Below are positions 6,802 to 13,240 of a stretch of 13,240 nucleotides of DNA, one piece after another (within the stretch, counting starts at the first letter, position 1; each line of letters starts with the position of its first letter). The notes beneath the pieces were generated by a model. It saw only the letters and a list, made by a program, of their open reading frames with translations, had not been told where the DNA came from and ran no database searches. A program made the position numbers and the translations under genes. Source of the DNA: Clostridia bacterium (GTDB lineage: Bacteria > Bacillota > Clostridia > Lachnospirales > Lachnospiraceae); contig BNZC01000027.1 of NCBI GenBank assembly GCA_026000755.1, positions 1-13,240 of the forward strand, written 5' to 3'.

Positions 6802-7776
6802 ATGAAAACCATAGACACCGACATCAAATCGAACACCTTTGCCTCTGTTTACCTGCTCTACGGCGAGGAACGCTATCTAAAACGCCAATACAAGGACAAG
6901 TTGGCAAATGCCATTTTGCCGGCAGATGATACCATGAACCGCTCCTCTTTTGACGGCAAGGACGTAAAGCCTGCCGAGGTTATTGACTTGGCGGAAACCC
7001 TGCCTTTTTTTGCCGAACGCCGTTTACTTATACTCACAGGAAGCGGCCTTATGAAAAGCGGTGGAGAGGAACTTTCCGACTACATGAAAAACATCCCCCC
7101 CTTCACTTATTTTCTCTTTGTGGAAGATGAGGTTGACAAACGCAGTAAGCTATATAAGAGTGTAAAAGCCGCAGGGCGTGTTGTGGAATTTCCCAGACAG
7201 ACCCAAGCTGTCCTTTCTAAGTGGATTTTGATGCGACTGAAAAAAGAAAACAAGCAAATTACAGAAACCGCACTGCATTCCTTTTTACAGGCGGTGGGTG
7301 ATGACATGGATTACATTGAAAAGGAACTGGAAAAACTGCTGTGCTATACCATGGGCAAGGACAGTATCGAGGATTCCGACATTGCGGACATTTGTGTGTT
7401 TCCCGTGACAAACCATATCTTTGACATGATAAACGCCATGGCGGAAAGAAACCCCACAAAGACCCTTTCTTATTATTATGAGTTGCTGGCTCTAAAAGAA
7501 GCCCCTATGCGGATTCTGTTTCTAATCGTGCGGCAGTTTCGGATCCTGATGATGGTAAAGGAACTTGCCGGGGCATCTTCTGCTGAGATTGCTTCAAAGG
7601 TTGGTATACCGCCCTTTACGGTGAAAAAGGATCTCATGCAGGCAAAAAGCTTCTCTAAGGAACGCTTGAAAGAGGCGTTCTTTGACTGCGGTGAAACGGA
7701 AGAAGCGGTTAAGAGTGGACGGTTGGGGGACCGCTTGGGGGTGGAGTTGTTGCTGGTGAGGTATAGTACGCCCTAG
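6802..7776 (+). CDS. holA: DNA polymerase III subunit delta
   Basis: This encodes 324 residues, close to the usual delta length. Delta opens the beta sliding clamp as part of the clamp loader. The N-terminal VYLLYGEERYLKRQYKDKL, the clamp-contacting segment AETLPFFAERRLLIL (about 65-79) and the C-terminal collar helices containing APMRILFLIVRQFRILMMVKEL (about 235-255) are characteristic. As expected for delta, no functional Walker A is present. The start is chosen by family alignment. No clear Shine-Dalgarno lies just upstream (TTTGGTAAAATC), so translation may be weak or coupled. It ends tail-to-tail with aroC, their stop codons sharing CTAG. Confidence 0.93.
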   Translation: MKTIDTDIKSNTFASVYLLYGEERYLKRQYKDKLANAILPADDTMNRSSFDGKDVKPAEVIDLAETLPFFAERRLLILTGSGLMKSGGEELSDYMKNIPPFTYFLFVEDEVDKRSKLYKSVKAAGRVVEFPRQTQAVLSKWILMRLKKENKQITETALHSFLQAVGDDMDYIEKELEKLLCYTMGKDSIEDSDIADICVFPVTNHIFDMINAMAERNPTKTLSYYYELLALKEAPMRILFLIVRQFRILMMVKELAGASSAEIASKVGIPPFTVKKDLMQAKSFSKERLKEAFFDCGETEEAVKSGRLGDRLGVELLLVRYSTP

Positions 7777-8912
7777 ACTCTTAAACCTCCATAGATCTGC
7801 CTCACATAATCCATGCGACTCCCCAGATTATCCAACAGCAACTCCACAATCGTCAATGCCGCCATGGCCTCCACTACAACCACAGCCCTTGGCACAATCA
7901 CAGGGTCATGCCGTCCGTGAATAGAGACGGTAACATTCTCTCCCTCCTTATTAACCGTAGACTGAAGGGCGGACACCGAAGGGGTTGGTTTTACTGCCAC
8001 CCGAAAAATCAAAGGGCTTCCGTCGCTGATTCCGCCTAATACGCCCCCTGCGTGATTGGCGTTTTTTTTGACCCCCCCCCTATTATCGGCAGCAAAGCCG
8101 TCGTTGTTTGCTTGCCCTGTGGCTGCCGCCGCAAGAAATCCATCTCCGATTTCAAAACCTTTCACCGCTCCAATGGATAACATGGCCTTTGCCAGATTGG
8201 CATCTAATTTATCAAATACCGGGTTGCCGATTCCTACGGGCAGACCTGTTATCAGTCCTTCAATCACCCCTCCCGCTGAATCCTGCCTTTTTATGCAATC
8301 ATCCAGATAGGCTCTTGCGGCTTTTTCCGCCGACACCTCCGGCATATAGAGAGGATTTGCAAAGATTGCCTTCTTAAGTTCGCCTGTGGGTAAAGCTAAC
8401 AACTCCTCAGGCGTTTTGGAAATAGAAACCGTCCCGATTGCCTTGGTATAGGTATAAAAGGAAATCCCTATCTCCGCTAAGAGCTTTGCGGCAACAGCTC
8501 CTGCCGCTACCCGTCCGATGGTTTCCCGTCCGGAGGAACGTCCCCCCCCCCTATAATCCCGAAAGCCATACTTGCCGTCATAGGTATAGTCTGCATGCCC
8601 CGGTCGATAATAGGATGCAATCTCCTTATAGTCCTTGGAGTGCTGGTTGTGATTTTCCACCATAAGGGCAATGGGAGTGCCTGTGGTTTTGCCCTCAAAT
8701 ACACCGGATAAGATTTGTACCTGATCCTCTTCCTTGCGCGGTGTTGCATAGCGAGAAGCTCCTGGTTTTCTGCGGTCTAAAAAGGCCTGTATCTCTTCGG
8801 CACATAGGGGAAGTCCTGCGGGGCATCCGTCAATGACAACACCCACACCCGCACCGTGAGATTCTCCCCAAGTAGTGATGCCAAATTGCTTTCCTAAGCT
8901 TGAACCTGCCAT
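7773..8912 (-). CDS. aroC: Chorismate synthase
   Basis: This encodes 379 residues. Chorismate synthase is the last shikimate-pathway enzyme and converts EPSP to chorismate using reduced FMN. Visible signatures are FGITTWGESHGAGVG (10-24), RPGHADYTYDGKYGFRDYRG (103-122), GGGRSSGRET (122-131) and the C-terminal NHAGGVLGGISDG (286-298). The start has AAAAGGAG a few bases before the ATG. Odd features are a G10 run encoding part of the conserved RGGGRSS motif and a G9 run almost touching an A8 run at codons 278-284. Both are in frame here, but are replication-slippage prone. It follows the ppx-like gene on the same strand after 102 bp, and its stop overlaps that of convergent holA. Confidence 0.97.
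   Translation of the reverse strand: MAGSSLGKQFGITTWGESHGAGVGVVIDGCPAGLPLCAEEIQAFLDRRKPGASRYATPRKEEDQVQILSGVFEGKTTGTPIALMVENHNQHSKDYKEIASYYRPGHADYTYDGKYGFRDYRGGGRSSGRETIGRVAAGAVAAKLLAEIGISFYTYTKAIGTVSISKTPEELLALPTGELKKAIFANPLYMPEVSAEKAARAYLDDCIKRQDSAGGVIEGLITGLPVGIGNPVFDKLDANLAKAMLSIGAVKGFEIGDGFLAAAATGQANNDGFAADNRGGVKKNANHAGGVLGGISDGSPLIFRVAVKPTPSVSALQSTVNKEGENVTVSIHGRHDPVIVPRAVVVVEAMAALTIVELLLDNLGSRMDYVRQIYGGLRV
8062..8080. repeat. Adjacent T8 and C9 homopolymer runs inside aroC
   Basis: T8 (8062-8069) and C9 (8072-8080) are separated by two bases. On the aroC coding strand this is AGG GGG GGG GTC AAA AAA AAC, encoding RGGVKKN (278-284). C9 is followed by TAT on the plus strand, as in the other long C runs of the window. 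Confidence 0.9.
8542..8551. repeat. C10 (coding-strand G10) run in the aroC active-site motif
   Basis: Ten consecutive Cs on the plus strand, giving AGG GGG GGG GGA on the coding strand (R121-G124). Followed by TATAAT on the plus strand. A one-base change would frameshift AroC within its conserved RGGGRSS motif. Confidence 0.9.
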
Positions 8913-8925
8913 AATAACTCCTTTT

Positions 8926-8946
8926 CACTTCATTACTTCATTACTT
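8926..8946. repeat. Short CATTACTT tandem repeat in the aroC leader
   Basis: CATTACTT occurs twice in tandem (8931-8946), preceded by a partial CACTT. It lies just upstream of the aroC Shine-Dalgarno site within the 102-bp gap between ppx-like and aroC. I see no confident promoter or terminator in that gap. Confidence 0.6.
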
Positions 8947-9014
8947 AAACCTCAAATTTTACAACTCCAAACAGTAAGGTGAAACGCCCTGTAATTAGAA
9001 TACATAATCCAAAG

Positions 9015-10550
9015 TTACCCAATCATCCTCTTCTCCCGTAACACCGGCTTAACCGAAAACACCTTTTCAAAAGCCACCGCATAAGAAGAAAACAGACTCT
9101 TCTCCAATACAATATTCTCTCTGCTTTCCGCTGTAATAATCAGTTCCCGATCTTTTAGCATCGCACGTATTTTGCTTAATTTTTGCCTATGACTGCGGTC
9201 AAGGACGTTGGCAACCCGAAGAATGGCGGATAGTTTTGCCACTACCATATAGCTTTTCTGATCCATTTTCCCCATCAGCTCTTCATAGGGAACCAGAGGT
9301 TCTGCATTGTATTTCACCGTAGATGCTACGATTTCCCGCTCCAAATGGCTCATGCCGATGATTTCCGATGCCATGATAATCTGATACGAGCACTCCGCCT
9401 GTTCCGTCATGCTGATGTAGCGGCCGCAGTCATGCAAAATAGTTGCCACCGACAGCAGTAAGGCTTCTCGTTTCCCCATACCGTGGAGTTTTTTCATGGC
9501 ATCATACAAGATCTTTGTTACCGTAAGCAAATGCCCCGTATGCTCCGTGTCGCTGCCATAACGCCCGGCTAGATTTCCGGCCGCCGATAATATATCCCGG
9601 TCAAAATCATGAGCCACCTTTAAGAAGCGATTCTGCCAAACATATTCATAGGCAATACCGTCACTGACATCCACTCCCGGCACCCAGACATAGGAAGATT
9701 TCAACTCTTCTACAAGGTTTTTGCATAGGATGACAGAGGGCGCCATCAGGGGATCCGCCTCTTTGGACACCGTAAGTTCCTCGGAAAAAAGCTGTGGATT
9801 CTTCCTGCCAAATTTGTTCATCCTCTTTAAGAAAGTGTCCGCTTCAATGGTATCATCCTCTTTTCTGCGACTGATATTTCCAATCATTTCCCCGATATAA
9901 TCTCCGATTAAAATGACGTACTTTATGCTTTCTCCCTTTAAGTATAGGCTTTGAAAGCCCGACAATTCCTTGTCCACCAGTTCTTCGATATGCCGCTCAT
10001 AATTCGACACCATTGCCGCCACCTGAAAGAGCCTCTCACGCAATCGCAAAATGCCCAAGTCAATGTGTTGGGTAGTAATCAGTTCGCCTCTTTGGTAAAG
10101 GGTCAGCTGTATACTCCCTCCCCCAATGTCCGCCACGGCGGCTCCCTCCTGCGTCATTTTGTGGAACAGGTCGTTTGCCACCAATGCCTGATAGGTAATG
10201 AAGCGGTGTTCGGAGTTGCTGATGACCTGCACCTCAAGCCGGGTGCGAATCTTAATCTGGTCTAAGACAAATAATTCATTGTCCGCTTCCCGAAGCAAAT
10301 GTCCCGCATACACACGGTAATCGCTGACCTGATAGCCCGTCATAATGCCGTAAAATTCACTTAGGACTTGGCACAAATCTTCTACCACTTCATAGCCCAC
10401 ATTTCCATTTTTGTAAATGTCACTTCCCAGTTCCAGGCGAGTTCTGATGTGGTCAATGGTTTTGACTCCTTGGTTGGGGATTAGTTCAAAAATTTTAAGG
10501 GTGACTCCGTAAGAACCAATGTAAATGGAGGCAAAGGTTTTTATTTTCAT
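9015..10550 (-). CDS. Ppx/GppA-family protein with C-terminal HD domain
   Basis: This encodes 511 residues, the two-module layout of exopolyphosphatase/guanosine pentaphosphatase proteins: an actin-like fold (about 1-305) then an HD-type domain (about 310-480). Phosphate loop 2 is ADIGGGSIQLTLY (140-152), where many members have GGGSTE. The NSEHRFITYQAL segment (112-123) corresponds to the catalytic Glu region. The HD part has EHTGHLL (336-342), ATILHDCGRYIS (369-380) and RVANVLDRSHRQ. Unusually, the first loop reads SIYIGSYGV (8-16) where the family has IDxGSN/Y, so the normally conserved Asp is Tyr. Activity on polyphosphate or pppGpp is therefore uncertain, and no polyphosphate kinase gene is nearby. 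AAAGG precedes the ATG by about eight bases. It is 38 bp downstream of the DUF815 gene, so probably co-transcribed. Confidence 0.85.
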   Translation of the reverse strand: MKIKTFASIYIGSYGVTLKIFELIPNQGVKTIDHIRTRLELGSDIYKNGNVGYEVVEDLCQVLSEFYGIMTGYQVSDYRVYAGHLLREADNELFVLDQIKIRTRLEVQVISNSEHRFITYQALVANDLFHKMTQEGAAVADIGGGSIQLTLYQRGELITTQHIDLGILRLRERLFQVAAMVSNYERHIEELVDKELSGFQSLYLKGESIKYVILIGDYIGEMIGNISRRKEDDTIEADTFLKRMNKFGRKNPQLFSEELTVSKEADPLMAPSVILCKNLVEELKSSYVWVPGVDVSDGIAYEYVWQNRFLKVAHDFDRDILSAAGNLAGRYGSDTEHTGHLLTVTKILYDAMKKLHGMGKREALLLSVATILHDCGRYISMTEQAECSYQIIMASEIIGMSHLEREIVASTVKYNAEPLVPYEELMGKMDQKSYMVVAKLSAILRVANVLDRSHRQKLSKIRAMLKDRELIITAESRENIVLEKSLFSSYAVAFEKVFSVKPVLREKRMIG

Positions 10551-10588
10551 GGCGTGACCTTTCCGGATTCATGTAAAATGACCCGTTA

Positions 10589-11986
10589 TTATTGTGTACT
10601 AATATATTGAATAAATTGCTCCGCTGTTCTCCCGGATCGTCCGCCATGGCTGATTTCCCACTGTCTGGCCTTGGCAAGAAGTTCGTTTTCGGGGAGTGTA
10701 ATTCCGTTTCGCTGTGCCAACACCTTTACAATAGTTTCGTATTCTTTCAGTTCGGGTGCGCCAAAGTAAATGGGGATTCCGAATCGGGCGGCAAGGGACA
10801 GCTTTTCCTGCACGGTGTCATTTTTGTGCAAATCGTCATCTAAAAGTTCCGCCTTGTCACTGAATTTTTCTCGTATGAGATGCCGTCTGTTACTGGTGGC
10901 GTAAATCAATACGTTCTCCGGCTTTTTCTCAAGCCCCCCCTCTATTACTGCTTTTAGGTATTTGTAATCTATTTCAAAATCCTCAAAGGAGAGGTCGTCC
11001 ATGTAAATAATAAAGCGGTAGTTGCGATTCTTGATGGTAGAAATAATAGTATTTAATTCCTTAAATTGGTGTTTATAGACCTCAATCATCCGCAGACCGT
11101 CATCGTAATATTGATTTAGGATGGCCTTTATGCTGCTGGATTTTCCCGTACCTGCATCACCATAGAGCAGACAATTATTGGCGGGTAAACCTTTCAAGAA
11201 TGCCAAGGTATTGTCAAGGAGTTTTTTCTTTGCAATCTCATAACCCACCAAGTCACTTAAATCCACCGATGCTATCTTTGTGATGGGTTCTATCGTTTCT
11301 GTCCAAGGAGAAGTTTCCCCGGAAAACTCCCGGGACTTCCTGTGGAAAATCGCCTCTTTTATGTCTTGAGATTTCTTTTCATTTACACGAAAGGCCTTAT
11401 GCAGTCCCAGTTTTCCCACGCCGAAGCTTTGGTAGAAAGCGGCTATCAATGACTGAAATTCCGCATCGTCCTCTGCGGCAGCCAGTGCTCTGGATAAGTT
11501 TGCGATTTCCTTTCGGATTCTGTTACTTACCCCCCCCCTATCAAAATCAGAAGGGCGATAATGCTTTATGCTGTTTAAGATACCTTTTTGAATGCCATGA
11601 AAGACTTCACTTAAATCCAAGTGAAACAGTTCCCGAAAAATGGCAAAATCATGACTTGCCAAATCCGCCAGACTGCCCCTGACCTCTCCCCGCCTTTCAC
11701 AGGCAATGCTATAGGCATTTTCATGATTGACCAGATAAAAGGTAAGGTAGGACTGCCACAAATTGCCCTCAAAACCATAGCTGTCTGCCGCTTGAATCAA
11801 GGCACCGACACAGGAACTAAGTTTTTCACGGTAGGTTTGGCTTACTGCCTGAGGGTAAGCCAAATTGCCTCCCTCTTGCCGACGTAAGTCTTTCGGCTCT
11901 TCCCTGCCCAGAAAGGCAGGTACTTCACTTAACAGATACCCATGCTCATTTTTGTTATACAAAATCAAATCTTCTATATGCTTCAT
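10589..11986 (-). CDS. DUF815-type AAA+ ATPase
   Basis: This encodes 465 residues, matching DUF815 (COG2607) ATP-binding proteins, whose role is not established. The N-terminal half (1-235) is helical and lacks known motifs. The AAA+ core has Walker A LLYGDAGTGKSS (273-284), Walker B FIIYMDDLSFED (325-336) and a sensor-1-like LIYATSNRRHLI (360-371). The C-terminal part contains GGRSGRTAEQFIQYI (448-462). No signal peptide or membrane segment is seen. The ATG is preceded by AAAGGCGG. A G9 run encodes R150-G152 (11530-11538) and a G7 run lies at 10934-10940. The gene sits 27 bp after the EFR1 gene and 38 bp before the ppx-like gene, suggesting an operon. Confidence 0.87.
   Translation of the reverse strand: MKHIEDLILYNKNEHGYLLSEVPAFLGREEPKDLRRQEGGNLAYPQAVSQTYREKLSSCVGALIQAADSYGFEGNLWQSYLTFYLVNHENAYSIACERRGEVRGSLADLASHDFAIFRELFHLDLSEVFHGIQKGILNSIKHYRPSDFDRGGVSNRIRKEIANLSRALAAAEDDAEFQSLIAAFYQSFGVGKLGLHKAFRVNEKKSQDIKEAIFHRKSREFSGETSPWTETIEPITKIASVDLSDLVGYEIAKKKLLDNTLAFLKGLPANNCLLYGDAGTGKSSSIKAILNQYYDDGLRMIEVYKHQFKELNTIISTIKNRNYRFIIYMDDLSFEDFEIDYKYLKAVIEGGLEKKPENVLIYATSNRRHLIREKFSDKAELLDDDLHKNDTVQEKLSLAARFGIPIYFGAPELKEYETIVKVLAQRNGITLPENELLAKARQWEISHGGRSGRTAEQFIQYISTQ
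11530..11538. repeat. C9 (coding-strand G9) run in the DUF815 gene
   Basis: Nine Cs followed by TAT on the plus strand. On the coding strand GAT AGG GGG GGG GTA encodes DRGGV (149-153). Same ATAG-plus-G-run arrangement as both long aroC tracts. Confidence 0.9.
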
Positions 11987-12013
11987 AGGAACCGCCTTTC
12001 CGTTGCACTTTCC

Positions 12014-12784
12014 TTATTTTCGCTGATTTGCAAGCACAATCTCACCCAACGGCACATCCGGATGCCGCCAACGAACTGTACTTTTCTCATTTCTCATGTG
12101 GATAGCGTTTTGAGGGCAAAGGTGAACGCAACCCTGACAGCCCTCACACTTATCCGCAAAAGCGACCGTATCTGTGACAGTGATGTTTCCTGCCGGACAA
12201 ATCTTTGCACAGATACCGCAATGAATGCAGTTATCATTAACAATGAAGTTCTGTGCCTGCTTCACATTGATAAATCTGCCACCGCCAATGCCCGCAGTTA
12301 TCATACGCATCAGAATACTTGCCGTGGCGTTTTGCTTTTCGCGGGTGTCAATATCCGTAATGATCCTAGCCAAATTCTCATCCACCTGCTTCCCCGGCAG
12401 TTTGGCAATTTCACTATCTATCTCAAATCCGGGCAGATAATTGTCCACCATCAGCAGACTTTCCGCATAATCAAAATGATTCCCTTTTTGGGATGCCAGT
12501 CGCTGCACGCTCCTCATGGCCGCACCGGGCATGTTTCCATAAGTACCGATGGCAAAGGCATACTCCGCCTCCCATTTAGCATTTTCCATAAAACGGCGTA
12601 CCATCTCGGGCAAGCCGAACCCATAAATCGGAAAAATCAGCCCGATGATGTCATCGTGAAAAGCAAGGTCGCTTGAATCTATTACCTGTGGAATAGAAAT
12701 CAGCTTGCTTTCAGGGAATTTCGCTCCGATTTTCTTTGCCACAGCAAGGCAGTTTCCTGTAGAGGTAAAATAGAATATAGTCAT
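12014..12784 (-). CDS. EFR1-type flavodoxin/[4Fe-4S] ferredoxin fusion
   Basis: This encodes 256 residues. An N-terminal flavodoxin-like domain begins FYFTSTGNCLAVAKKI (4-19), the FMN phosphate loop, followed by IGLIFPIYGFGLPEMVRRFM (47-66). A C-terminal domain carries two [4Fe-4S] motifs: Cys186/189/192/196 and Cys213/216/219/223, each CxxCxxCxxxCP. This arrangement is that of EFR1-family ferredoxins, soluble electron carriers common in anaerobic Firmicutes; physiological partners are usually unknown. A strong AAGGAGGAGAG precedes the ATG. It is 24 bp downstream of the peroxidase gene and 27 bp upstream of the DUF815 gene. An open frame of more than 200 codons on the opposite strand is a shadow. 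Confidence 0.9.
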   Translation of the reverse strand: MTIFYFTSTGNCLAVAKKIGAKFPESKLISIPQVIDSSDLAFHDDIIGLIFPIYGFGLPEMVRRFMENAKWEAEYAFAIGTYGNMPGAAMRSVQRLASQKGNHFDYAESLLMVDNYLPGFEIDSEIAKLPGKQVDENLARIITDIDTREKQNATASILMRMITAGIGGGRFINVKQAQNFIVNDNCIHCGICAKICPAGNITVTDTVAFADKCEGCQGCVHLCPQNAIHMRNEKSTVRWRHPDVPLGEIVLANQRK

Positions 12785-12808
12785 ATGGTTTGCTCTCCTC
12801 CTTCAATA

Positions 12809-13240
12809 TTAGAATAATTTCTCAATCTCCACCGCAATCGCTTCCGGCTTTTTGGTCGAAGCATACCGAGCGACGACCTCGCCGTTTGCGTTCACCAGAA
12901 ACTTCGTAAAATTCCATTTGATATTCGCATTGAAAACGCCGCTAGCTTGCTTTTTCAGGTAAGTATACAAAGGGCTTTCCTGTTCGCCGTTCACATCAAT
13001 CTTGGCAAACTGCGGAAAAGTTGTGCGGAATTTCAACGAACAGAACTCTCCGATTTCGGCGTTGGTGCCGGGTGCTTGCTTTCCAAACTGATTGCAGGGA
13101 AATGCCAGAACTTCAAAGCCTTTGTCTTTGTATTTTTCATAAAGGCTTTGCAACCCTTCCAACTGCGGCGTAAATCCGCAATGGGTAGCGGTGTTGACAA
13201 TCAACAGAACCTTGCCTTTGTACTGCGTAAGCGTTACGTC
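12809..13240 (-). CDS. Glutathione peroxidase family protein (5' end beyond window)
   Basis: 143 residues are visible plus the stop; the N-terminus lies past 13240 and probably lacks only about 15 residues by family comparison. The frame stays open to the edge, beginning [13 protein letters not shown]. The peroxidatic Cys is in [11 protein letters not shown], Gln is in FPCNQFG, and Trp and Asn are in IKWNFTKF, completing the Cys-Gln-Trp-Asn catalytic set. It is the Cys (not selenocysteine) form. Bacterial members reduce hydrogen peroxide or lipid hydroperoxides and often use thioredoxin rather than glutathione. It appears to be the first visible gene of a minus-strand cluster with the EFR1 gene, consistent with oxidative-stress defence in an anaerobe; the substrate is inferred. 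Confidence 0.92.
   Translation of the reverse strand, partial: DVTLTQYKGKVLLIVNTATHCGFTPQLEGLQSLYEKYKDKGFEVLAFPCNQFGKQAPGTNAEIGEFCSLKFRTTFPQFAKIDVNGEQESPLYTYLKKQASGVFNANIKWNFTKFLVNANGEVVARYASTKKPEAIAVEIEKLF

Noticed and set aside
11942..12676. 244-codon plus-strand open frame
   Set aside because: It lies antisense to the clear EFR1 gene with its two Cys motifs, has no coding family resemblance, and overlaps the DUF815 start. It is a shadow frame.
1..13240. tRNA, rRNA, riboswitch, transposase or prophage genes
   Set aside because: I saw no cloverleaf-like or conserved RNA motifs, and no recombinase or phage-type proteins among the plausible frames. The sequence was scanned by eye only, so a small divergent RNA could be missed.

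Overview
The window reads as chromosomal DNA from a low-to-middle G+C Gram-positive anaerobe. The closest impression is a clostridial (Lachnospiraceae-like) Bacillota. This rests on family resemblance: a stand-alone ABC-class ATPase, an acetate kinase with a consensus sigma-A promoter and strong Shine-Dalgarno site, a DUF815 AAA+ protein, a Ppx/GppA-HD protein, and an EFR1-type flavodoxin/ferredoxin. The genus cannot be fixed from sequence alone. There are no rRNA or tRNA genes, no CRISPR array, and no transposase or phage gene.

Layout. Positions 1-253 hold an inverted repeat and a near-consensus promoter. They precede a plus-strand COG3044-type ATPase (254-1963). Its 3' end overlaps by 29 bp the end of a convergent hybrid histidine kinase (1935-3674, minus), which lies downstream of a FIST-domain sensor gene (3883-5049, minus). 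The 208-bp gap between FIST and kinase contains a terminator, a candidate promoter and a REP-like hairpin. The only gene-free stretch above 300 bp is 5050-5532, between the divergent FIST gene and ackA. It carries a perfect 110-bp tandem duplication whose junctions are 10-bp palindromes containing TATAAT, and then the ackA promoter. ackA (5533-6726) is followed by holA (6802-7776), which ends tail-to-tail with aroC at a shared CTAG.

From aroC to the right edge every gene is on the minus strand: aroC, a Ppx/GppA-HD gene, the DUF815 ATPase gene, an EFR1 ferredoxin gene and a glutathione peroxidase gene cut by the window edge. Gaps between the last four are 24-38 bp, which suggests one transcription unit running from peroxidase to Ppx and possibly into aroC.

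Biology. Two genes form a plausible cytosolic sensing module (FIST ligand sensor plus soluble hybrid kinase). The right-hand cluster mixes redox functions (peroxidase, flavodoxin/Fe-S protein) with a Ppx-like phosphatase homologue whose first nucleotide/phosphate-loop Asp is Tyr. ackA, holA and aroC are ordinary housekeeping genes. The most unusual DNA-level signals are the 110-bp palindrome-bounded tandem repeat and a recurring ATAG(G)n tract (9-10 G on the coding strand) inside aroC (twice) and the DUF815 gene. No clearly new multi-gene system is evident.
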